Positions 1-8,095 of a DNA stretch of 14,672 nt are shown piece by piece. The position numbers and the translations under genes were made by a program. The first letter of the stretch is position 1; the number at the start of each line of letters is the position of its first letter. Under the pieces are notes generated by a model. That model was not told where the DNA came from and made no database searches. It saw only the letters and a list, made by a program, of their open reading frames with translations. Location of the stretch: assembly GCA_024278345.1 (NCBI GenBank), contig JAJRTK010000157.1, positions 1 to 14,672 on the forward strand, in the 5' to 3' direction. The stretch comes from a bacterium. GTDB lineage: Bacteria; CSSED10-310; JAJRTK01.

Positions 1-487
1 CAACATCGAGGAATTCAAGACGTTTCTGGAAAACCTTTTCGTCAAGTATCCCGACAGGACGCTGAAAATCGGCGACTCCTGGGAAGAAAAACGGGAGCTC
101 CAGAACGCCGATCCCACCAGCGGCCTCCAGATCGCCCAGACCACGGGTATCCGCTACAAGGTGAAGGATTTCGAGGAAGACATGCGCCGCAAGCGGGATA
201 TCGTGCTCCTGGAAGTCCAGATGACGGTGGATTAAGAGTTGGGCGTCCTTTCAGAAGATCCTGGCGGCACCATCGTCCAGACCCGAGGGCAAGGGGCGGG
301 TCACGGGAAGAACCGGGGAGTCATCCGCGTTGACGCCAAGACAGGGCAACTGGTCCGGTACGAGTTGGGGACTCAGCTCAACAACGATCTCACCGTCGAT
401 GAGCACCAGCTTGTTGGCGCGACGATCCGCACCAAGTATGCAACGGAGTTTTCCAGCACCACCACGACGGTGCTCAAAGCAGAGTAG
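1..487 (+). pseudogene. 3' part of a DUF6263-like gene, interrupted by an in-frame TAA
   Basis: The gene begins before the window. Reading from base 2, the frame runs NIEEFKTFLENLF...KIGDSWEE...VQMTVD, meets TAA at 233-235, and continues open in the same frame as ELGVLSEDPGG...KNRGVIRVDAKTGQLVRYEL...TTTVLKAE to TAG at 485-487. Both halves read as one protein: a 'GDSW' segment, then a 'G.G..GV.RVDAKTGQLV' beta segment, then a Thr-rich last strand. This is the pattern I associate from memory with DUF6263 proteins, envelope proteins of unknown function. A TAT or TAC (Tyr) to TAA change would explain the break. A restart at TTG 239 is possible but has no good ribosome binding site. The downstream phosphatase gene starts 7 bases after the final stop, so the two were probably co-transcribed. 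The family name is tentative; the single in-frame stop is directly visible. Confidence 0.6.
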
Positions 488-494
488 CCATGGC

Positions 495-3400
495 ATGAGC
501 AGAGCCCTCCCATCGCTGGCGTCCTCTTCGGGCCGGTGGCCCTGGATCTCCCTTCTGTTTCCATTCCTCTGTTTGGCGCTCCTTCCGGCGGCGGTTTTCG
601 GGGCGAGCTGGAAGGCGACGGACTACCTTCCTTATCCCCATTATGCTCGGGGCGTACCTTCCTTGGCCTTGATCGACGGGGCAGTTCCATGGATCCAGGA
701 GATCCTTTATCCGGTCCATTCCCTTCCGACCCTTCTTCTGCCCGGAGACGAGCTGCGGATCATTGTGGACGTGGGGCGAGACCCGGCGACAACCAATCTG
801 GAAGTGCTGGCGCTGCGGCTCCGGTCCCATAGGCAGGTGCTGGAAAAGGTCATGGATTTGACCAGTGTGGCGACGGTGGCGGAGGACGGGGACTGGGGGT
901 TGTTTTTGATTTCGGCGACCTTGCCATCGACGGATGTCCCCTACGATCTTTACGACCTGGAGATCGAGCTTGGCGACGGCACGGTGACGGGGCCGCTGGA
1001 TTGCGCGGCGCCGCCGGCGGGAGGTTGGTGCGACCGTCAGCCCAGGTCGGTGAAGATCCTGGACCGGTTTCGGCAAGATTTCCGGTTCATTCATCTTTCG
1101 GACGTTCACCAGGGCGACCCAAGGGGAAGCACGAAGAAGGATCATTTTCCTCAGGAGATCGCCGACGGCATCGTAGCGACGTTGAACTTTTTGCAACCGG
1201 AATTCGTCATCATCTCCGGGGACCTGGCTTTTGGCGATGCCTACTTCGAGGAGTTCCCGGCGGCGATGGAAACGTTTGATCGTGCGCAGTTCGCAACCTT
1301 CAACGTGCCGGGTAACCACGATTACCAGCACAACGTCCTGGGTCCGCTTCCCATCAACGACGGATTCGAGTATTACCGGTCGTTTTTCGGGCCTCCCAAC
1401 TACTCGTTCGACTACGGTTCGCTCCATTTCGTGGGCTTGAACTCCATGGATCGCCCCAAAGCGGATCGGGAGATCGGCATCGACGGCAGCGGCGGGTTGG
1501 CCACGGAGTTCTGGGGCGGGATCGATCTTTCGGCCGCGGGGGGCGGGGGTTCGCTCGCCCACGATCAGCTCGCCTGGCTGGAGACCGATCTCGTAAAAAA
1601 CGCGGCGGACGGCTCGAAGAGCGAGATCTTCATCTACCTGCACCACGATCCGACGAAGGACTACACTCCCAACTTGGAGTCCCACGATATCTGGAACTTC
1701 GACGATCCCGAATATGCGGAGTCCTCGGATCGAATCCGGCAGCTCATCGCCCAGTACGGCATCGGTTGGGTGCTGGTGGGCCACGATCATTACGACCTTG
1801 TCCACGAGGTCCTGGGTGCGAAGTTCGTCCAGACGACAACGACGGCCAGCGAACGGAGGTTCGATTCTCATTGGGGTTACCGCCTTTTCGATGTAAAAGG
1901 CTCCAAAGTCGCGAAGTTCAACTATGGAGCGTCGCCCAATTCGATTCCCTACGGCTACCACGAAGATCCCGACGACCCCGATCAGCGGACGCCCTACCTG
2001 TCCGTTACGTTCAACGGGGGGAACGATGGATCGACCGGATCGGAGACAGCGGTGATCAAGAACGAGCTTCAGGAGCCCATGACCGGGCGGCTGGAGTTCT
2101 TCTTGTGGGGACTGGGGAATCAGGCTTCCCGCGGGGAGATCGTCCAAGAGTCCGTACTGCCGGGAGGCGTACGGGTCCTTGTGGAAGTGGAGGCCCCGGC
2201 GCAGGAGACAATCCAGGTTCGCGTCCAGCCAGACACAGCCTTCCCAGCGGCGCCCACGGGGTTGGAGGCTACGGTGAACGAAGATTCCATCCGGCTGCGG
2301 TGGGACCCCATCATGGACACGGACCTGGCCGCCTACCGCCTTGTGGTCACTCCTGCAATCAGGAGTGGAGATAGCCGCGCCGACGAAGTGATCATCGAGC
2401 TGCCGGTGGGCGACCTGCCGGACCCGGCGCATCCGTCGCACACGGTCACGGGATTGACACCAGGCAGCCAGTACAACGTCTTCCTCACGGCTCTGGATCA
2501 GGGGGGCCGAGAAAGCGGGGCCATCCTGGCGGGGCCGCTTTTCCTCCACGCGCCACCGCCGGTGCCCACGAATTTTTCGGGTGTGGCGGGCGATCAGTTC
2601 ATCGACGTCCGCTTCGTTCCCGTAGGGAGGCGGGCGGTCTCGTGGCGTCTCTATTACGGATCTGGAAACGGCGGCCTCCAGGGGAATGACGCCACCGAAG
2701 GCGCATCTCCCATCGATTTGAGTTCTACGAGCTTCCGCCTCTCGGGCCTGAGCAACGGCCAAGTCTATGGCCTTGCAATCTCCTCCGTCGATTCCCAAGC
2801 TGGGGAGAGCGATCTTTCGCCGGTGATCAACGTGGTGCCGAACGCGTTCCCCGGGGCAGATCTGGACGGGGATGGCTTCGCCACGGCCATTGACCGAACC
2901 GTACTGCTCCGGACCCAGGCCGGGCTGGCGGCCCTGGACGGTTCCCTCAAGCCCACCTCCGATCTAAACCGGGACGGAAAGATCGATCTTGGCGATGTTG
3001 TGCTGGCGGATCGGCTGGTGCGGGGGCTGAACACGCCTCCGCTGGTCTTCGTGATCTCAAATCCCACGGTGTTGCAAGCGAGCGTCGAAACGCTCTTCGA
3101 TGCGTCGTCAACGATGGATCGGGAAGAGGTAGCCTCGGAGCTGGAATTCCGGTTTGACTTCGAGGGCGACGGGAGCTTCAGCGCCTGGAGCTCCGAGCCG
3201 GTGGGCCGCCATCTTTACGGCGACGACGCGGCTCCGCGCCAGGTGGTCATCCAGGCGCGTGACGGGCATGGTGGCGTGGGCCAGCGGGTCTTGCGGTTCC
3301 TTCCCAGAGTGGCCCAGCGGGTTTTTCTCATCGATATCGACGGCAGCCGCCGCGATGTCTTCTATCGTTGGATCTCGGGCACGGCGGGAGGGCACAGAGC

Positions 3401-5498
3401 CCTCCGAGACGACATTCTGGGGAGTATCTCCTTCGGCGGGACCAACCTGGACGACGCCAGTTTTTCTGGCTCCCGGGCATTGGGAGCAAACTTTACGCGG
3501 GCCCTCTTTCCCACAGTCACCTTCACGAACCAGGCGGCGATCCCCACGGGTCAGTATGCGCGGACCCACGGGATTGCCGGCAACGAGTTCTTCGACCGGG
3601 ACGAGCTGTTCGAGCGGTCTTTCGTTTCCGGGGACGCCCAGGCGGTCTACACTGAAGGCAAGGCCCTGGCGACCCTGTGGGCTGGAGCGCGGACCATCTA
3701 CCAAGATGCGGGTAGCCACGGTTTTTCCTCGACGGTGATCTTCCACCAATATCCCAAAGAGTCCGATGGATACGTCTCCCAGACCATCGCTGAGTTCGTG
3801 GCGTTCCTACTTGACGGAGCAGAGAAATACGATCAACTCACCCTTTACCGGGGAGTGGAAGAGCTGGAGCGGATGGATTTTCCTCCGCTTTCCTTCCTCT
3901 ATCTGGCCGGTCTCGATCACCGTTCCCATGCGGAAGGAATCGAGTCGCAGGATCTTCACATCGAGGTTGTCGATGGGCTCATGGATCTGTTCGTCAACGG
4001 GGGCACGCTTCAGTATCCGGACATCACTTTCCCGGCATCGGAAGCTCCCATCGATTTTCCCGGGTTGAAAAATCTGCCCGATCCCACTACGGCCGATCCC
4101 AACGATTCAATCTTCGACAATTCGATCTTCTGCTTCACGGCGGATCACGGGCAGATCAACTACAGTCTTGATAGCGCAGACATCGTGTCGATCAACGATG
4201 TCACGGACACGATCCATGAGTATTTCGATCCCGAGGCGGTCCTGGAAGGCCACACGGAGACGGAACGCGGCCCCCACGGGCTCAGAATCCGGACGGGGTT
4301 GAAGGATTCCGAGACTCTGGACGCGGCGGATATCGTGCTGGAGATCAACGGTGTTTCCATGTTCCTCTACGTCAAGAATCGGCTTCGAGGCACCTGGAAG
4401 GGGTATCCCGACTTTGACAAGGATGTTCTCCCCCTCGCACGGGCCTTCGCCATGGCAAACGTGGACGGGCGCCTCGACACGCTCCCGGACGGATCCATTG
4501 GAGACATCTTGATCAGGCGCACCGCCAAGAGCGGAGAGCTGGAATATTCCGAGGGATACATCGGCTATCGCTGGAACGGCCAGACCGATGAATTGATTGA
4601 GCTGGAAGACTATTTCACGCCAGAATTCGCCAAGGCGACCAACATTATAGACCATCTCCGTGGCCTGGAATCCCGAAGGAGCGGCGACATTATTCTGACT
4701 TCCGGCCGATCGCTGGAGATTGCCGATACGGATCTCTCCGGAACCCAGTTCAGCCTTCCCTTCTCCTTTCTCTCCAGCGCCGGCCAGCATGGCAACATCA
4801 CCCCCGGCGAAAGCCTGATTCCCCAGGTTTGCGGCGGCCCGCCCGTGGAAAGACTCGGCTTGGCTAGGACCGAGCCCCAGAGTTCCCAGATCGATTTCGC
4901 GCCCACGGCGGCCCAGTTTCTTGGCATCAACATGGATGAGGCCGACGGAACCGGCTACCTCTACAAGTTTGACACGGCGCCATCCGGCGTTCCGCAGGGT
5001 GCCGTCCTGTTGGGGAGCGCGTCCACCAAGCCGGGGGAAACGGTCACGCTTCCCGTCCGTCTCCTTGGCGCCAAAGGCGCTGCCGCAGTGCGATTGAACA
5101 TGGCCTTCGACGGGCAAACCCTCACTTTGAGTGGGGCAAGTGGTCGCCAGCTCAGCGGACAGGCGAACCTCGTGGAGATTGCCCTGAAAAAGATGGGGTC
5201 AACCGGTCAACTGGCTGCTCTATTCGACGAGCTTCAGCTCCCCGACGAAGCGGTGGCGAACATCCGTTTTGCGGTTTCCCGGGACGCTGCACCGGGAACC
5301 TATTTCATCGAGATCGACATGGTGGAGATCGCGGACAGCAAAGGCACCAGCGGCAAAGTGGGCGGATTCGGCGGAATTGTCCAGATCACTCCGCCACCAA
5401 CCGTCCCCAGCCGCAATCTCCCGCTTCCCCTTCTTTGGGCAGTGATCCTCGCCTTCTTCCTTGCGTGCCGCCCGCGGCGGGCAGTCCAAGAACCGTGA
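495..5498 (+). CDS. exported dual-phosphatase protein: calcineurin-like plus NPP/alkaline-phosphatase-like domains with dockerin- and cohesin-like modules
   Basis: 1667 residues. ATG 495 is chosen because it starts a clear signal peptide (hydrophobic core about 15-33, ending AAVFGA); the frame is open further upstream but overlaps the preceding gene. Order of parts: beta-rich N-domain (about 45-190). Calcineurin-like metallophosphoesterase (about 195-480) with D203-V-H205, G242-D243, G273-N-H-D276, H383-H384-D385 and G429-H-D-H432. Beta domain (about 480-580). Two fibronectin III domains (about 583-682 and 688-782). Dockerin-like pair of calcium loops (D789-L-D-G-D-G and D823-L-N-R-D-G-K-I-D). 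PKD-like domain (about 855-940). Alkaline-phosphatase-superfamily/NPP domain (about 943-1480) with metal ligand D949, PTVTFTN with likely nucleophile T1009 and N1012, D1141-x3-H1145, D1217-H1218 and H1432. Cohesin-like beta domain (about 1499-1630). Transmembrane segment 1641-1657 followed by CRPRR. Both catalytic sets look intact, so two phosphoester hydrolase activities outside the cytoplasm are inferred; the substrate is unknown. Confidence 0.85.
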   Translation: MSRALPSLASSSGRWPWISLLFPFLCLALLPAAVFGASWKATDYLPYPHYARGVPSLALIDGAVPWIQEILYPVHSLPTLLLPGDELRIIVDVGRDPATTNLEVLALRLRSHRQVLEKVMDLTSVATVAEDGDWGLFLISATLPSTDVPYDLYDLEIELGDGTVTGPLDCAAPPAGGWCDRQPRSVKILDRFRQDFRFIHLSDVHQGDPRGSTKKDHFPQEIADGIVATLNFLQPEFVIISGDLAFGDAYFEEFPAAMETFDRAQFATFNVPGNHDYQHNVLGPLPINDGFEYYRSFFGPPNYSFDYGSLHFVGLNSMDRPKADREIGIDGSGGLATEFWGGIDLSAAGGGGSLAHDQLAWLETDLVKNAADGSKSEIFIYLHHDPTKDYTPNLESHDIWNFDDPEYAESSDRIRQLIAQYGIGWVLVGHDHYDLVHEVLGAKFVQTTTTASERRFDSHWGYRLFDVKGSKVAKFNYGASPNSIPYGYHEDPDDPDQRTPYLSVTFNGGNDGSTGSETAVIKNELQEPMTGRLEFFLWGLGNQASRGEIVQESVLPGGVRVLVEVEAPAQETIQVRVQPDTAFPAAPTGLEATVNEDSIRLRWDPIMDTDLAAYRLVVTPAIRSGDSRADEVIIELPVGDLPDPAHPSHTVTGLTPGSQYNVFLTALDQGGRESGAILAGPLFLHAPPPVPTNFSGVAGDQFIDVRFVPVGRRAVSWRLYYGSGNGGLQGNDATEGASPIDLSSTSFRLSGLSNGQVYGLAISSVDSQAGESDLSPVINVVPNAFPGADLDGDGFATAIDRTVLLRTQAGLAALDGSLKPTSDLNRDGKIDLGDVVLADRLVRGLNTPPLVFVISNPTVLQASVETLFDASSTMDREEVASELEFRFDFEGDGSFSAWSSEPVGRHLYGDDAAPRQVVIQARDGHGGVGQRVLRFLPRVAQRVFLIDIDGSRRDVFYRWISGTAGGHRALRDDILGSISFGGTNLDDASFSGSRALGANFTRALFPTVTFTNQAAIPTGQYARTHGIAGNEFFDRDELFERSFVSGDAQAVYTEGKALATLWAGARTIYQDAGSHGFSSTVIFHQYPKESDGYVSQTIAEFVAFLLDGAEKYDQLTLYRGVEELERMDFPPLSFLYLAGLDHRSHAEGIESQDLHIEVVDGLMDLFVNGGTLQYPDITFPASEAPIDFPGLKNLPDPTTADPNDSIFDNSIFCFTADHGQINYSLDSADIVSINDVTDTIHEYFDPEAVLEGHTETERGPHGLRIRTGLKDSETLDAADIVLEINGVSMFLYVKNRLRGTWKGYPDFDKDVLPLARAFAMANVDGRLDTLPDGSIGDILIRRTAKSGELEYSEGYIGYRWNGQTDELIELEDYFTPEFAKATNIIDHLRGLESRRSGDIILTSGRSLEIADTDLSGTQFSLPFSFLSSAGQHGNITPGESLIPQVCGGPPVERLGLARTEPQSSQIDFAPTAAQFLGINMDEADGTGYLYKFDTAPSGVPQGAVLLGSASTKPGETVTLPVRLLGAKGAAAVRLNMAFDGQTLTLSGASGRQLSGQANLVEIALKKMGSTGQLAALFDELQLPDEAVANIRFAVSRDAAPGTYFIEIDMVEIADSKGTSGKVGGFGGIVQITPPPTVPSRNLPLPLLWAVILAFFLACRPRRAVQEP

Positions 5499-6604
5499 GC
5501 CCGCGGGTTCTCATGGAAGGCTCGGCTCTCCTGGGCGAGCTCACCGGTGTGGGGATCTATGTCCGGGAGCTCGCCCTGGCCCTGAGCCACGAAATGGAGG
5601 TCCGCCTCTTCCTTGCCTCCCTCAAAGATTCCATCCCGCCCTGGCTAAGGGAAGAGTGCCGTGGCCCCAAGGCCCCTTTGCTCCTTCACCGGCGCCTGCC
5701 GGCGCGGTGCCTTCTGGCAGCATGGCATACTTTGCGCATCCCCGGGATGGAGTGGATCGCCGGAACCGGCCACGACCTGGTCCACAGCCCCAACTACACG
5801 GTCCTCCCCACGCGATTTCCACTGGTCGTGACCCTCCACGATCTCTATTTCCTTCGGAACCCCACTGCGGGAACAGAGTGGGGAGGTCGGTTTTTCGCCC
5901 GGAACCTCCGACGCCATCGGCACCGGGTGACGCGATTTATCGCGGTCTCTGAGCTGACGCGGAGGGATGCCATTGAGCTTCTTGGTTTGGAGCCCCACCG
6001 CGTCAGCGTCGTACTGGAGGCACCGAGGCAAGACTTCCTGGCCCCCGTCTCTCCCGAGGCGGAAGAGCATGCCTGGAATCAGTTGGACTTCCCCCGGGAC
6101 TATCTTTTAAGCTACGGCAACGACGATCCCAGGAAAAACCGCTCGGGGCTGCTAGCAGCTTACAAGATTCTACGGCAGATCGATCCCGACTCGCCGCCGC
6201 TGGTCCTTGTGGGCGGCCAGCCCCCGCCAACCCAGCCTGGCCTCGTCTGGCGCCCCTATCTTTCGGCGGTAGAGCTTCGCTCGGCTCTCCAGAGAGCCCT
6301 ACTGCTGGTCTACCCATCCCACTACGAGGGTTTTGGGCTCCCGGTTGCGGAAGCGCTGGCTTTGGGGACGCCCGTGGCAGCCGCGGCGACGGGGGCGATA
6401 CCCGAGATCGCCCGTGACGCCTATATCGAACTCGATCCGGCGTCGGCGGAACAGATGGCCCATGCCCTTCGGGGGCTCTACGGCGACTCCGCACTCCTCC
6501 ACCGGCTGCGCGACCTGGGGCCGCGGCACGCCGCGAAGCTCTCCTGGAAACGGGCCGCTCGGGAGACCATGGCCGTGTACCGCGCAGCGCTGGAGGATCG
6601 CTGA
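5495..6604 (+). CDS. GT4-family (GT-B fold) glycosyltransferase
   Basis: 369 residues from GTG 5495, which overlaps the phosphatase stop as GTGA. No strong Shine-Dalgarno is visible, so translation is probably coupled to the gene before. ATG 5513 (MEGSALLGELTGVGIY) is a possible alternative start, and the open frame reaches back to 5435. The N-terminal Rossmann half has the glycine-rich GELTGVGIYVREL acceptor loop and later VVTLHDLYFLRNP. The C-terminal half begins around YLLSYGNDDPRKN and carries the E-x7-E nucleotide-sugar motif at E278-GFGLPVA-E286, followed by LALGTPVAAAATGAIPE. These are hallmarks of retaining GT4 enzymes such as mannosyl- or glucosyltransferases. It has no signal peptide and should act at the cytoplasmic face on a lipid or polysaccharide acceptor. 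Donor and acceptor cannot be read from sequence. Pairing with an exported phosphatase is unusual and may be only an operon accident. Confidence 0.88.
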   Translation: MSPRVLMEGSALLGELTGVGIYVRELALALSHEMEVRLFLASLKDSIPPWLREECRGPKAPLLLHRRLPARCLLAAWHTLRIPGMEWIAGTGHDLVHSPNYTVLPTRFPLVVTLHDLYFLRNPTAGTEWGGRFFARNLRRHRHRVTRFIAVSELTRRDAIELLGLEPHRVSVVLEAPRQDFLAPVSPEAEEHAWNQLDFPRDYLLSYGNDDPRKNRSGLLAAYKILRQIDPDSPPLVLVGGQPPPTQPGLVWRPYLSAVELRSALQRALLLVYPSHYEGFGLPVAEALALGTPVAAAATGAIPEIARDAYIELDPASAEQMAHALRGLYGDSALLHRLRDLGPRHAAKLSWKRAARETMAVYRAALEDR

Positions 6605-6736
6605 AGAGAGCCCCGACCAACAGATGGTGGAGACTGCATCTTGGGAAGGAGGTGGATTAGGCGACGAGAGGCGAGTGGCGGCGGACGGGGGGAACTCGCG
6701 CCGCAGGCGTGGGTCATGCCGCCGGGAGCGGAAGCC

Positions 6737-6764
6737 AAAAAAAGATCAGCGTTCCGCTAAAATC
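6737..6764 (-). terminator. intrinsic terminator of the TPR gene
   Basis: Read on the minus strand, GAT-tt-TAGCG, loop GAA, CGCTG-ATC forms eight pairs (one G-U) with a TT bulge, followed directly by seven T. It lies about 50 bases after the stop of the minus-strand TPR gene, the expected place. A larger alternative stem, AGCGGAA (6727-6733) with TTCCGCT (6752-6758), overlaps it. No comparable terminator is seen for the converging plus-strand glycosyltransferase gene. Confidence 0.6.
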
Positions 6765-6813
6765 CTGCACCGGGCAGGGCAGCCACTCTTCAAAGCCGTG
6801 CTGGAATCGCGCT

Positions 6814-8007
6814 TCAGGAGAAGTTATCCAAGAACCTCTTGGCATCCTCGGTGACGCTGTCTCCCGGAGGCCCGGCGGCCGCCTGTCGTGCATAAGCCTG
6901 GCTTTCCTTCTTCTTGTCTAGCTTCCAATGGACGAGGGCCAAGTTGTAGAGGGCAATATGGGTCTCCTCGGGAGGAGAGTGGGTTTTGGCCTCTTCCAAG
7001 AGGGCGCTGGCCCGGAGGAGGGGCTTTTCTTCGGTCTCCTCCATGAGGAGCAGTGCCAAGTTATTCCTGGGTCCCCATTCGGAGTCCGGAGAATTGGCGA
7101 CAGATGTTTCCAGGGCATTTTTTGCCTGGTCCTTGAGGCCTACGGCGTCGTAGACCATGCCGAGCTGATAGTGAGCTCTCCACCCGTCGGGTTCGAGCTC
7201 CGCGGCCTTTACAGCGCCTTCCTCGGCGACTTCGAGGTCCTCGGCGAGCATCCCAAAAATTGAGAGATTGAGCCAGGCGTCAACATTCTCTGGATCGACT
7301 TCAAGCTCCTGGCGAAGCCTCTCGATGGCACCGTTGGGATCGCCTCTTCTGGCAGCCATGGCGGCGCGCTTGGAGTGGATAATCCCCTCGTCGGGGAAGA
7401 GCTGTGCGGCATTGTCCAGGATCTCTTCGGCCAGCCGTTCCCTCTTGGCATTCACCAAGACGTCGGCCAGAGTCAGGTGGCCATCGACGAAGAGGGGATT
7501 GATTTCCACGCATTCGCTAAACGCATCGATGGCCTTGGCGCTATCCCCAGACTCCTGGCAGACGATTCCTAGGTTATACCAGAACGCGACATTCCCCGGC
7601 TCCTGGCGCGTGGCTACCTGGAGCTCGCGAACAGCGGCCTTCCAACGTTTGAGCTGCCCGTAGCAGCGCCCCAAGTTAAACCGTGCCACAGGTAACCTGG
7701 GATCGAGTTTCGCCGCCTTTTCGTAGTATTTGAGTGCAGGCTCCAGCCGCCCGAACCCCTCGTCCACGACGCCCCGATAGGTATTGGCGGCGGCATGTTT
7801 TGGAAAGAAGCGGAGAATGCGGTCCAGAATGACCATGGCATCCTCATACCCGCCGAGCATGAGGGCGACTCGAGCCATGCCGATGGCGCCATCGGGAGAC
7901 TGAGGATTGGCATCATGCGCCTGTTCAAACAGGGTCACTGCCTGCTCGAAGTCACCCTGCTCGAACGATTGCTCTGCAGTCTGAAGAAGTTCATCTGCGG
8001 TGGGCAT
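6814..8007 (-). CDS. tetratricopeptide-repeat (TPR) protein
   Basis: 397 residues with no signal peptide or membrane segment, so probably cytoplasmic. Almost the whole protein is about ten to eleven 34-residue TPR units, starting with ADELLQTAEQSFEQGDFEQA near residue 4 and continuing through FWYNLGIVCQESGDSAKAI, AWLNLSIFGMLAEDLEVAE and HYQLGMVYDAVGLKDQAKNA. Each unit shows the usual W/L-G-Y-A-P spacing. TPR superhelices bind partner proteins or peptides; no enzyme domain is attached, so the role is scaffold or adaptor with unknown partner. ATG 8007 is preferred over the adjacent GTG 8010 because AAGGAG lies 5 bases before the ATG and only 2 before the GTG. It follows the EF-hand repeat gene on the same strand after 88 bases holding a hairpin, and may be co-transcribed with it. 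It ends at a good intrinsic terminator. Confidence 0.88.
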   Translation of the reverse strand: MPTADELLQTAEQSFEQGDFEQAVTLFEQAHDANPQSPDGAIGMARVALMLGGYEDAMVILDRILRFFPKHAAANTYRGVVDEGFGRLEPALKYYEKAAKLDPRLPVARFNLGRCYGQLKRWKAAVRELQVATRQEPGNVAFWYNLGIVCQESGDSAKAIDAFSECVEINPLFVDGHLTLADVLVNAKRERLAEEILDNAAQLFPDEGIIHSKRAAMAARRGDPNGAIERLRQELEVDPENVDAWLNLSIFGMLAEDLEVAEEGAVKAAELEPDGWRAHYQLGMVYDAVGLKDQAKNALETSVANSPDSEWGPRNNLALLLMEETEEKPLLRASALLEEAKTHSPPEETHIALYNLALVHWKLDKKKESQAYARQAAAGPPGDSVTEDAKRFLDNFS

Positions 8008-8012
8008 CACGA

Positions 8013-8018
8013 CTCCTT
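8013..8018 (-). promoter_or_regulatory. ribosome binding site of the TPR gene
   Basis: AAGGAG on the minus strand, 5 bases before ATG 8007. This spacing decides the start in favour of the ATG over the adjoining GTG at 8010. Confidence 0.65.
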
Positions 8019-8032
8019 GAAAGAGTATAGAG

Positions 8033-8060
8033 GCCGGGACGCCCTTTCAGGCGCCCCGGC
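8033..8060 (-). terminator. strong hairpin in the spacer between the EF-hand repeat gene and the TPR gene
   Basis: Arms 8033-8043 (GCCGGGACGCC on the plus strand) and 8050-8060 (GGCGCCCCGGC) form an 11-pair stem, 6-base loop, with one position that is a G-U pair in minus-strand RNA. No T tract follows on the minus strand. It may be a factor-dependent or partial terminator, or an mRNA-stabilising or processing stem setting the ratio of the two proteins. Confidence 0.45.
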
Positions 8061-8095
8061 AATGTAATGCAAGCTTGTCATTCCAAGGCTAGAGC

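Noticed and set aside
330-494. Upstream extension of the phosphatase reading frame
   Set aside because: It overlaps the preceding gene in another frame, has no signal-like sequence, and the signal peptide begins at ATG 495.
474-2798. 774-codon open frame on the minus strand
   Set aside because: It lies opposite the phosphatase gene. Its translation is Arg-, Gln- and Val-rich with no motif, typical of an antisense shadow in GC-rich DNA.
4107-5117. 336-codon open frame on the minus strand
   Set aside because: Antisense to the second phosphatase domain and the start of the cohesin-like domain; no recognisable family, no ribosome binding site seen.
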